Of a DNA stretch of 64,000 nucleotides, positions 9,761-20,912 are shown piece after piece. The position numbers and the translations under genes were made by a program. Each line of letters begins with the position of its first letter. The stretch's first letter is position 1. The DNA comes from Trichodelitschia bisporula (taxonomy: Eukaryota > Ascomycota > Dothideomycetes > Phaeotrichales > Phaeotrichaceae): contig ML996694.1 of NCBI GenBank assembly GCA_010356995.1, positions 57,139 to 121,138 on the forward strand, read 5' to 3'. The notes beneath the pieces were generated by a model. It was not told where the DNA came from. It was given only the letters and a program-made list of their open reading frames with translations, and did not search any database.

Positions 9761-12530
9761 ATGCCCTATCCGTCATCCTCAAACTCAAGTAGCCTGTATG
9801 GCCAGACTAGTGGTGAATCGTCTTCGAGCCGCATCGGCGCGCGCCAGCCGCATGTTGAGGATGCAGACGATGATGCGGATAACGCGCCGGAGCGCACTGA
9901 CGACTTAGCTTCTCAGTATGTCCGTCCGCTCAGTTAGTAGACGGTTCTAATGGTAGCAGTATCTCATTCAAGCGCCGTGCCAAAAATACCAGCGTGTCGG
10001 GCTTCGCGCTTCCCCGCTTTCTCTCCGGCTTCGCCCAGCCCCCCCATCCCAACGGCGAGGCCTCGTCAAACCGCTCCGCAATCGATTTGCCCCTCCTCGA
10101 TACAGACGATGATAACCCACCGGGTCAAACAAAGGATGGCTCGGTCTACGATTGGTACGCCGAGGGCCCCGGTCGGCGTGTCGGCTACGACGATCTCACG
10201 GCCATCGACTGGATCTTCGAGTACGCGAAGGAGCGGCAGCGGTTGCGCGCATTATACTCCACGGCGACGGGATTGGCGGGATATGTGCGCCAAGTGGCGG
10301 ATGCGGCGCAGATATGGGTCGTGTTGATTGTGACGGGGATTGCGGTCGGGGCGATTGCGGCGTGCATTGATGTTGTGAGTGACTGGTTAGGGGATTTGAA
10401 GGCGGGGGTGTGTCGGGATGTGGATCAGGGAGGACGGTTTTATTTGAATAGGGCGTTTTGCTGTTGGGGGGCTGAAGGTACGTTGAGGGACTTGCGGAGG
10501 GTCGGGCTAACAGGCACAGACCTGGCACAATGCTCGGACTGGCAACCGTGGAGTGATGTATTTGGCGTTCGGGCATCGAAGGGAGGCTGGATCCTGGAAT
10601 ACATGGTGTTTTTGATTTTATCTGTGGGTTCGGAATCCCATCAAGTGGTCATTGCTGATTTGCAGGTGCTCTTTGCGGCTTGCGCCAGCGTCCTAGTGAA
10701 GAACTATGCGATGTATGCGAAGCACAGTGGGATACCCGAGATAAAGACGGTTTTGAGCGGGTTTGTCATTCGGCGTTTTATGGGTTCCTGGACTTTGCTC
10801 ATCAAGTCACTGGGATTGGTATGTTGGCTATATTCTATTTGACTCCTTGCTAATGAAACCAGTGTCTAGCAGTGGCTTCTGGACTGTGGCTCGGGAAAGA
10901 GGGTCCCCTTGTACATGTTGCGTGCTGTTGTGCGAATCTTATACTCAAGGCTTTCGACACCCTCAACAGTAATGAGGCACGAAAGCGAGAGGTGCTCTCG
11001 GCTGCGGCTGCGGCTGGCATCTCTGTTGCATTTGGGTCTCCCATCGGTGGAGTCCTCTTCAGCCTTGAGGTACGAATTCGTCTCAGTCTTCTTTTTATTA
11101 CTGACGGCCAACAGCAACTCTCATACTACTTCCCCGACAAGACGATGTGGCAGAGCTTCGTCTGCGCCATGATCGGCGCTGTCACCTTGCAGGCCTTCAA
11201 CCCCTTCCGAACCGGCAAGCTGGTGCTGTATCAAGTCACATATCACAGTGGCTGGCATGGCTTCGAAATAATACCCTTTGCGCTCTTGGGCATTCTGGGC
11301 GGCGTGTATGGAGGACTGTTCATACGCCTCAACATGAAAGTCGCCCAGTGGCGGCGAGACCGCACATACCTCAAGGGTCCAGTTCTCGAGGTCGTCCTCG
11401 TCGCGCTCCTCACCGCCATCATCAACTACCCCATCAAATTCACCCGCGCCCAGACCTCCCAGCTCGTCTACACGCTCTTCGCCGAATGCATCGACATAAC
11501 CGACGACCAACTCGACCTCTGCCAATCCGGCCGCGCAAACACCGGCGTCATAACCCTCCTCCTCATCGCCGCCGTCCTCGGCTTCTTCCTCTCGGCCATC
11601 ACCTTCGGCCTGCATATCCCAGCTGGCATCATCCTCCCCTCCATGGCCATCGGCGCGCTGTACGGCCGCGCCGTCGGCCTCATCCTCGAGGTCTGGCAGC
11701 AGGCTCACCCCGCTTGGCTCATCTTCCGCAACTGCGAGGCTGACATCCCGTGCATCACTCCGGGCACGTATGCCATCATCGGCGCTGCGTCTGCACTCGG
11801 CGGCGCGACGCGCATGACCGTCTCTATCGTGGTCATTATGTTCGAGCTCACGGGGGCGCTGACTTACGTCCTCCCCATTATGATCGCCGTGCTGCTGAGC
11901 AAATGGGTCGGGGATGCGATATCCCCGCGCGGCATTTACGAGTCCTGGATTCAATTCAATGGGTACCCGCTCCTGGATAATCGCGACGATAATGCGGCGC
12001 AGGTGCCGGATGTACCGGCCGCTGATATCATGACCCGCATTGAGGATCTATGCGTCATTACGGCGACGGGGCACACGGTTGCCACCCTCACCGATCTGCT
12101 GGCCAAGCACCCGTACCGCGGCTTTCCGGTCATCGACGACCCGCGCGACGCGCTGCTGCTCGGGTACATATCGCGGACGGAGCTGGACTTTGCATTAAGG
12201 GCTGCGGCGCGGGGACGGGCCGGTGCCGCGGGCACGGAGGTTGTGTTTGCGCATCAGGCGCTGGGGGAGATGGGGCAGGTTGTGGACTTCAGGGCGTGGA
12301 TGGATCAGACGCCGATAACACTGGGGGCGAGGGCGAGTTTGGGGCTCACGGTGAATATGTTTCAGAAGTTGGGGTTGAGGTATGTGCTTTTTGTTGAGAG
12401 GGGGGGGTTGAGGGGGTTGTTGACTAAGAAGGATGTTTGGGTTGCGTTGAATGAGGAGGGGTTGGGGGGGGGACGGGATGAGGGGGTGGGGGTGGAGAGG
12501 GGGGAGGATGTTGGGGGGGAGTATGAGTAG
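9761..12530 (+). CDS. CLC-family chloride channel/transporter with CBS domains
   Basis: Six exons: 9761-9915, 9960-10477, 10520-10623, 10666-10818, 10863-11069, 11115-12530 (850 aa); all five introns are 42-45 nt. Intron 3 is in frame and stop-free, but removing it restores the family-like join FLILS-VLFAACASVLVK. Seen: acidic Ser-rich cytosolic N-terminus (1-130), first membrane helix near 150, selectivity motifs SGIPE (280-284) and GKEGP (321-325, gating Glu323), GLHIPAG (544-550), and two CBS domains from about residue 690. The extreme C-terminus is Gly/Glu low complexity encoded by a G-rich stretch. Family role: Cl- channel or Cl-/H+ exchange in endomembranes (yeast Gef1 type), supporting vesicle acidification and metal homeostasis. 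Which subtype cannot be told here. Confidence 0.92.
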
Positions 12531-14809
12531 TGGGATGGGTAGGGGTGGGTGGGCTCGATGTTGTGCATAGATGGTATGTTTGAAGTCTGGTTCAGGAGGC
12601 TGCGAGGCCTAATGCTGTGTTTGTCACCAGAGGTCGTTGAGGATAGTGGCCCTTTCTGCGGCCTCATTGTGACTTCTCTAGAACCGAGTTGCCTGCATGC
12701 CATTGTCCAATCGACACGCCCTCCTCCTGCAAGCGGATACGCGTTGTGACGCGATTGTGACACATGAGGTGGCATGGTATGGAACTGCGTGTGCGGAATG
12801 AGTTCGGTTTAGGCAGTAGTTTATCATGAGTTAACGGTACAACGGCAGGGATCTAGTCTGGCGTCCGTTCTTCACCGGTCACAAGGCTGAAGTTGCGGGG
12901 TAGTTCTACCGTACGGTAGTCTGTCGTGTCTGTCAAAAGCGGCCTGGCGGGGCTTATCCGTGGTCACATGTAGAACTAGTCTGGTCGGAGGCCGGAGTCA
13001 TGAACCGGAGCTTCCCGAAAAGGTCCAGAAACTTGTGGCCGTCTTTTGCTAAGGCCTTTTGCTGAGGAAAGAGGTAGAGACTGTCGGGAGGGCGACATTA
13101 CTTGGACCCAGGCAACGAAGGTTTAGATGAGTTCTAGGCGACAAGAGCGTCATCTGGGATCTGATAAGGCTGGGAGGCCTACCGGCAAAGTGCGGTTGCA
13201 GGAGGCAGCCGAGAAGGCCCGAATGCCAGCCTTTCCGGGGGACGAAGGGCATTTTTCGGTAAATCACTTTGGTTTCCTTGTCCCCCTTGCGCCATACAGT
13301 AACAACTTGCCAGCAAGGCAAACACGGCGGAGATTCACGAACCGCATGTGGTACCTGCCGCCTTCCCGGTTGTACGACAGTGATAAAGCCATGTTCCGGA
13401 TTTCGTGCGGGGGGGGGGGAGGCTGATACTCCGGATATGGGCTTTGGGGAAGGGAAGTGGGGGCCAGCAGGGAGTGGTTGATGGGTATTGGCGTTCGGCT
13501 GCTTCTCAGCCTTACTAGATATTCAGGATGCGTGGGTGCGGCTGAACTGCGCACTGCATGTCGGCCTACCCCGCCACTGAGGCCGCGCAGCCAGCCTCAG
13601 ATCGTAGAGAGAGCAAATGATGTCGACACTGCATTGAAGAAGAGGAAGCAGCCTCAACGCAGGCTCTCGCCTTTATAAGTCGTGCGCGGACACATCCTCG
13701 CTCGCATTCATTGCCTCGCGGGACCTCTAACCTCTTCCTTATTCCCCAGGATCGTCGGTGAGGAAGGCTCCATAAAATGTGCCGTGGTCCTCTGCCTGAT
13801 GGAAAATCTGACGCAGCTGAAACTGATGATGATTCTCTCACGACTGGATATTAGTGTTCGCTGATGAGATATCTCAGGTGAGAAGTGTCGCGTTACCATT
13901 ATTGCGAATATTTATATGCTGACCTGCGTCGTGAGACCGAAGCTGACAATGCCTTGCTACTGTCTAGAACTAATCGAATCGACGAGGCCGTAAATTAAAT
14001 TATCTAGGTGGGGAGACCCTTGGGGAAATCGCTATGGTCGTCGGCATCCCAATCGGGCTCGCCGACAAACACGAGGTCCCCGTATGCGTCGTGAAAATTG
14101 CTTCCTGGAACTCATGCACTCCTACGCAACTTACACGCGCGCTTTCAGCTTGACACAGCGGTGAAATGGCCCTCTATGGCATGCACCTTCACCTCATCCA
14201 CTTGCATCTCGCGACAGTCGCCTCCGATGGCACCTCACTGTACGGCCTCAATGCGTGAGATGCCGGCCCCAGCTGTCAAAAATCAGCCAGTTCACAATAC
14301 GGCACGGACACGAGAATCGACGAGTCCCCCACGCAGGTGCAATTTTCTCATCGTGTAATCACCGTGGTCCAGAATGGTCACCTCCCCGCCAATCACGCCA
14401 ATCACGCCAACCACGCCAATCACGCGACCACAATACTTTTTGGGGGCCCAGAGAAAATGTGGGAATCTGAAGCCGAGTGGTTGAAAAAGCATCTGAGGAC
14501 CACTCGAAACGTCGTGGCCACCCCGTCTTGCGCCCTTCTGTGGTCAGGCAAGAACGGATTTAATGCCGGTCTGAAGATATATCCGGTTGAGGCCTCCGGA
14601 TTTCGAACTGGATTGTTTGGAAATGCGCCTTAGGGCCTCGAGACCGGATGCGGCGGCTTCTGAATCATGAAGCCTTGTGGAGCCGGTCGCGGGCGTCATG
14701 GATAAGGGGCAAGGCTGAGCACAATCAAACATCAGGTATGGTACGGTAGAACTCAATGGCCTCAAGGCCGCTTTGGTTACGCTAATAAAACATGACGAAC
14801 GTCAGGAAA
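12531..14809. other. Gene-poor interval, no supported gene
   Basis: 2.3 kb between the 3' ends of two convergent genes. Frames are short and without protein-like composition. It contains an 11-G run near 13409-13419 and a 9-bp tandem repeat (14387-14427). Confidence 0.5.
14387..14427 (+). repeat. 9-bp tandem repeat (about 4.5 copies)
   Basis: Unit AATCACGCC, one copy with a T-to-C change and one ending in G. If translated it would read Asn-His-Ala repeats, but the surrounding frame is not convincing as a gene. Confidence 0.8.
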
Positions 14810-16141
14810 TCATTTCAGCCCAGCAAATGTAATGGAGAACATCCCCATGACACCCGTCGCTTCCTGACCGCTAGCCGACTTCCTCCTGCTCCGAGTTAGG
14901 AAGGTGCTTTCTGGTGAGTGTGGGGGTACTTACAGGGGGTACTTCTTGAGATCGTACTCCACCACCATGGAAAGCTCATCGCCCTTCTTGACGGGGACGG
15001 GTCCATCGCAGTTCGTCATGGACGAGATGGTCTGCCATTGCTGGCCGTTGATCTCAGCGGTAGAGCCCGCGCCGCCATACACCGCCTTCGACGCGCAAGC
15101 GAACTTGTTGTTAATGAACAGATCCACCGCGACGCCGCCATCTGCACCCGTTAGTCCATATCTAACCACTTCCAGACCACCTACCATGCAAATGGCCCCG
15201 CGCAGCCAGAATATTCCCGTCCTCGCGAACAGTCCACTTCCCGCTCGTCGTGTTCGTCGGCCCAGCATTCGAGGTCTTAATTGCCTTGCCCTTGCACTGC
15301 GAAATCGAGATCAACATGCCCTTGCTATTGACCTCCTGGCCGCGTGGCGTCCATTCCAGATCGTACGTGATGTACACCTGCTTCGCCTCCTTGTTGTAGT
15401 TGACCAGCTCCACCATGGCCATGAACGCATCGCCCTGACCCACGTGATACCCGGCATTAGCCTTGCCGTCACGCGACGTGTACAGCACGGGAACGTCGCC
15501 GCTGTCCTCGCCCGTGCCGACGAAGCCCGTGCCGGAGCCCATCGAACTGACGGAAGATCCAGGGCGAGTAGGGTTATCGCAGCTCGAAAGCCAAGACTCG
15601 GTTTTCTTGGTCGTATCCGTGGTGAGGACGTGGTGGATGTAGACGCCTGGTCTCGGTTAGCGGTCATGGCGCGGCAACGTGGTCGGCTCACCCTTGGACG
15701 GGTCGGCCTTAGTGCCGTCTTCGAACTGCACGCCGACTTTGCCGGCGTAGACGGTGCACGGCGCGTTCTCGTTGCAGAAGCCCTTCTTGATGTTGAGGAA
15801 GTAGGACTGGCCGGCGAGGGTGGAGTCGCCGCCCATACCGCCCATCATCCCGCCGCTGCTCTTCCCGGTGCTCTGAAGAGGGATTAGCTGATACAGTTGT
15901 TGAAATCGAAATACATACAGCCTTGGCGCCATTGAGGGTGTACGCTAGTCTGTCAGCCGCAGCCTTGCGGTGTTCACATGTTGCGCAACTCACGCCCGAA
16001 TTTTGTCAAGGTGCGCTGGGCGCCAGCTTTAATCTTAGGCTGGAGCTTCTCAATGCCAGCAACCGGCGCCATCTTGGCCTGGCGGGCATCAAGCACCGCC
16101 GCCGAGACCAGCGGCAGCACGAAAAGAGCGGATATCTTCAT
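14810..16141 (-). CDS. Secreted SURNod19-domain protein
   Basis: Six exons on the minus strand: 16141-15994, 15944-15919, 15872-15692, 15646-15185, 15141-14934, 14885-14810 (366 aa; introns 43-50 nt). Signal peptide: MKISALFVLPLVSAAVLDAR, hydrophobic core 4-16. Domain (about residues 75-345) with YIHH (121-124), a TGEDSGD stretch, CKGKAIK, GPTNTTSGK (N-glycosylation sequon) and RGHLHDGG (His270, His272). The paired His motifs could bind metal (inference). An apparent stop after KKYPL is the GTAA of a donor: splicing a 48-nt intron with a CTAAC branch adds a 25-residue C-terminus containing TGVMGMF, as in relatives I recall. Family: SURNod19, named from a stress-up-regulated nodulin; the biochemical function is unknown. 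Confidence 0.85.
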
Positions 16142-19100
16142 GGTAAGACGTTAAGCAAAGGACGGTCAAAGGAGTGTGAGAAAGGAAGTATAACACAAAA
16201 TATTCTCAATGATAGCCAGAGTGTTTGGGCGAGATCATATATCTGCGCAAGCGAGTGTCAATCTTATCGGCCATTGCTTCTACCGATATACTATAGAACA
16301 TTCGGCAATCTGAGTGGCTAGCGCAGTGTTTGGCTCCAGATCTGATACCAAGATATAGTGCTTTAGACGTTACGCCCGCTAGCATCACGCGGACTAGTGA
16401 TCGCAAGGCTCGGAACCCGACGATCTGCCCGAATGGTGATTTTCCACCCAATGAGATGATGTTCTGTGAACCTTGCATCCAAACTTCAGATGCGGAGAAG
16501 CTGAAGTGCAGGCCGATATGTCAGATAGTGATCCATCATGGAGCCAGCGTGCCCCACGCCCAGTGCAAAGGGAACCCTTCCCGAAAGACTTCGGAGATCG
16601 AAGAATTAGATTAAAGAACATCGGAATGTGATCTATCGGTGATAAGCACATGCACGATTCGCTAGTATCCTTGCGCAACTTCGCGTGAACGTCCCGAGGC
16701 CTGTATCAGATAGAGGGGCGTGCATCAAGCAAACGATCAAAGTAACCTTGAATAGCACGAGGTATGCTGGGAAGTCCGAAGGGCATGTAATTTCCCCGAA
16801 CCCTACGTTCCCGGTCATCAAGGAGCGTTGAGAGGGATGGGCAACTGATCTAATGCTGCGGATGGACGGTTGGTTTTAATCGGGATAGCCCTCAGCGGCC
16901 GAAAGGTTAAACGGCACGGATAAGCTAGGGCTTCCATCCATATGATAGAGAATTATCTTAAGAAGTTAGCCCTATTTTCGAAGATACCTAAGAGTGGATG
17001 TAAGTATCGATGCTCGTCGCTTTCAGGCTGACAAAAGTGTCGACAAGAGTGTTAAGCAAAATGACTCCGATATGCGAGCACTCATAACTGGCTGGATATC
17101 ACTTCCAAACAGCCAAGGTGGCAATAACAACGATAGATAGGCCGATTGGATGGAGTCAACAGCTGTCATAAGATGACTGGGGGGCGATTTTCTACTCAGT
17201 ATTAAGATGTGGACTGCAGGCTTGAGTTGATGTTAAAATGAAGTGTGAACATGACTGAGTTGCTTATTTGACTAGCAGTGGGAGGTGAGCTGACTCTATA
17301 CCTCGCCAGAAGACGACCCCTGTCTCCTGGCTCCACTCCAGCCACCCCAGGTTGCCGCCACAAATTCAAACAGTTGAGCTCTTCGACGTATCTTTTAAGG
17401 CTTGAAAACTCTGAGCAATCTGCTGTATAACCCAAAGCGCTTGCCGGTGACCAAATGGACATCGCAAGTTGCCACCAACGAATACCGTTTACCAACGGAC
17501 TTTCCTGGCGAGACCCGATGGTCAGAGGGCTGGGGATTGAGGCATTATCACGGTCACGTTCACCGTAAAGCTTTTACTATATCACGTGAGCTGATTTTGC
17601 CCCATCAGCTCTTCCACCATTTTCTACCCACGTCCCTCGCAAAAGCAAGTGATTGAGGTGTTCCTTTGACGACTTTTACGGAGTAGACGGCGAAACTTAC
17701 GTTGAACCTCACAAGTGGGCCGCCACAGTAATAAAGAGCTCGACCCATCAGCGCGGAGAACTCCACGAACCCCTATTCGAGAGAGCTTCAGCGCTAATCT
17801 TACCTGCAAGTTCGCTGACGACACATACACCAACACGCTTCCGCGGTCAGTTTCACCGAGGGACACCGTTATCCCTATCAAGAGCGAAGCGACTACCTAC
17901 TGCACCGTATCGGAATGCTGCCTGGTGGGCTTTTGGCTTCTCTCTTACCTATTCGGGGCCTCAGTATCCATTCAGTTTGAGATGATTCGGAGATCTCACC
18001 GCCAGGCGTACCATGATAGCCTGAGACTTGAAGCGGGCCACGCCGACCGTGCCTTTGCCTCATGTAGGCCGTGACTGGCTTGCCTTTCACTGCGCTGGCC
18101 ACGTCCCTCTGATCCCCCACGCAGTCAGTGATGCGTATGGCACTCTGCAACGTCTGCCTGTCAAGATGCCTTGATGGGTGGCAACGTGAGAGTGGGGCGT
18201 CTGGGTCTTCCTTCATTGCCTAGTTACGACTCCACTCTTTTTTCGGTGATTGCGGACGAGTCTCAAGATCTGGATGTTGAGACTTCTTTTCCCATGATCG
18301 GTTCAGGGCGGCCTCCATTCCTTGAGGTCATGATACGTTAGTGACGATCTCTAGGAAGCCTGGTGGTTACATACGCTTTCTCAGCACATTGTCACCGGAC
18401 CTGAATCGGTGTAGGTACTTTGGGGAAGTCCAAGAACCATAAACCAGTCGAAGTAGTCCGTAGGCACCCCTTCGAAACACGAAAATGATGCAGTTCACGT
18501 GTTGAGATGGCCAGCGGCCTCGCTTCATCACCATTCCAATGTCGGCGAGAAGTTGTGTTCCCATCTCGAGTTCCCCAGCCGCAGAGAACAGGGCGAACGA
18601 AGGCGACCTTAATCGGAGATGGGTTCGCATGAACCTAAGCATATGACGCTGTCTATGCCACTAACTGTCCGTTTGTATGCCTTTGGTGTCACCGCTTAGT
18701 TGGTATTACCGTACTGGTAGGTGATGCTAGCTTACCGGCCCGCCGGTGCACTCACATGCATCTGCCGGCGATTATCGGCACCCTGGCGAGAGTGCTGCTC
18801 TGCGTTGGTCAAATAAACTCCTCCTTTGGTTGGTCATGCAGAGGGCTCCCGTGTCCTCCGAGCGCCTCATTCATTGCAGTATGTCGTCTCGTTGCACTTA
18901 GGATCCTGCTGTGACGCTGAGCTTCTTACGGTATAGGCTCCGTCTGGGGTCACTCGTGTCGGAGGTCACACTCAAAAGGTGCCACGGTTCAGTTGCCTCG
19001 GGGTACGTGGATCCTAGAACTAACAGCGTCCGCATGTATACAGGCTCCATCTCAAGATATTTGCCGGCATAGTCGCATGATGGCTCTGTCGAGGGGCAAG

Positions 19101-19751
19101 GAAAGTCGGTTGCCTCTCATGAGGCCTGATCTGTTCCACGGTCGTTGTATCACATGTGGAGGTTGACGTCACCTATGCAGTCAGTAGATAGTAACTCATT
19201 GTTTCGGCTTATGGAACCAGCAAGAAAGCATGTGCTTAACATGTGACTTGTCTAATCTTCCTGCGCGATGGTTTTGCGGAGTTTTATCGATTCGTTTGCT
19301 CAGAGCGTGCTGTACTCGGCTTTAACCCCTTAGGTTTACAGATGGAGAGCAACCAAATGGCAGTCAGAAGGGCAGATGTCCATCATTCTAGAAATTTCCA
19401 ATGATTAGCCGGAACATCAATTGAAGGACTGGGGTGGAGGTACCTCATCCGAAGCATGGCCTGACTTCCTTCCGCTTTCGGAACCGAGACTAAAGTGAAC
19501 AAATGGCCATCAGCCTCGCTAGCTACGTGTACACGGATGCTTATCTACCGCCATTTGTCGCTTTACTCCCAATGATGAAGCATCAACCGAATCCATAATG
19601 ATTTTGTACTATGCAGCTGAGGCGTGGAATAGAATTCGATGCCTCAAAGATGATCTCACGCAAGAACATCGCGGCAACCTGGCACCATATTGTCCAATCA
19701 TTTGACAGCCTTGCCTCAGAGGCTGAACTCAGCACACAGCCATCCGATAAG
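16142..19751. other. Gene-poor interval, no supported gene
   Basis: 3.6 kb with visibly lower GC than the genes on either side. Only short frames, no recognised domain, no tRNA or rRNA pattern found by eye. Its right end abuts repeat A. Confidence 0.5.
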
Positions 19752-20598
19752 CCTCATCTCTCTGGAAACACGATGGTCAACGGTATCATTTCTCTGGTGC
19801 ATGATGAATGCTGTGGACGGTGCTTCCCCGAGTATTGGGCGCTTCACCATCTGAAGTTGAAATAAGGTTTGCGAAAATCCGGTGAGCGTTCAGACGCCAC
19901 ATGAAAGAGGTATTCCCATACCGTGGACAGTAATGCACAGAGAGATATTCCCTTGGGAATCTGCTTTGACATGAGGCTTCGGCGATTGGATCAAGCTCTA
20001 CGCTCTGGAGCAAGAGCGACGCCGATAGACTCCCGGGACAAGCGACCAACTATGTCCCAAGTTCCAGAGGTCGAACATTCACCCGCTCGGAGCTCTCCGA
20101 TATTGCCGCTGAAGCGTGACTTGCTGCAAAACCGAGTAGATACATATGTAATGCAAGCAGAATGTTTAGTACATCGTCTTGCTCATGTGATGCAGTAAAT
20201 CTTACATACGCTCCTTTTAGAGTGGAAGAACCTGCTTGCAGCTTTGCAGCCTAAGCCTGACTTTGACTTCCGCCCTTCCAAGCGGGCACGGCGGGGTTGA
20301 ATCGGTCGCGCCTGTCAACAGCGAGTTCCAAGGGCTAACTTAAAGTATCATGTTCCCCCTCCTTCCTCATCTTTTGCTGTGTGATAAACATGTCATTGGA
20401 GGAGAGGGAAGTAGACGGCTACGCTTTTATTCGGATGGCCCTTGGTCCTTTCTGCAGCTTTCGAGAATGTTGAGATTTTATTGGCTGGAAGCGTCCAGGC
20501 GAATTTTGAACTTTTATATAAACTTGTATATAAGGAGGGCGCATTCCGTTGAGAGAACAGGTCGGAGTAAGGCTACTGCGTTTTGGGTCGCATTCGGC
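19752..20598 (+). repeat. Repeat A, left copy (inverted copy at 62524-63392)
   Basis: 847 bp whose reverse complement recurs at 62524-63392 with only scattered differences. It carries two TATA-like boxes near its right end and runs directly into repeat B, the upstream region of the Est1-type gene. I see no terminal inverted repeat or transposase inside it. The right-hand copy has an extra 11-bp duplication (GGTCGGAGTAA twice). Confidence 0.9.
20515..20533 (+). promoter_or_regulatory. Twin TATA-like boxes upstream of Est1-type gene
   Basis: TATATAA at 20515-20521 and again at 20527-20533, about 330 bp before the ATG at 20860. Position and sequence suggest a core promoter with a long leader; no direct evidence of transcription start. 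Confidence 0.4.
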
Positions 20599-20912
20599 TC
20601 AGTGCTGGCCTCGGCGCAGGGGGAGAAGCTGAGCGACATTTTAAGCCGCAAGGCAACGGTGCGCGAACCACGCTCCGGCCCTTGTAACCACCAGCGCGGG
20701 CCGCGCACCGCCGAATGCGTATATGTTCAATCCAACTCCCTCGGATGATGATGATTCTGGTGCCATTGCTCGCACTTTGTTAGATTCGGTCGCTACCGGC
20801 TTTCGACGCTTTCTAATCAAATCAAACTTTCACAACTTACTCTTCAAGACCGAGCCTAAATGCGTTCCCAAGGATCTGAACTCGGCACGTTCACCGCAAT
20901 GCGTGCCAGTCC
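20569..20912 (+). repeat. Repeat B, left copy (direct copy at 63592 to window end)
   Basis: Covers the leader and first coding bases of the Est1-type gene. The right-hand copy is nearly identical apart from two insertions (about 19 and 50 bp) and a few substitutions. The first 30 bases overlap the end of repeat A, so this short stretch occurs three times in the window (20569, inverted at 62524, and 63592). Confidence 0.9.
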
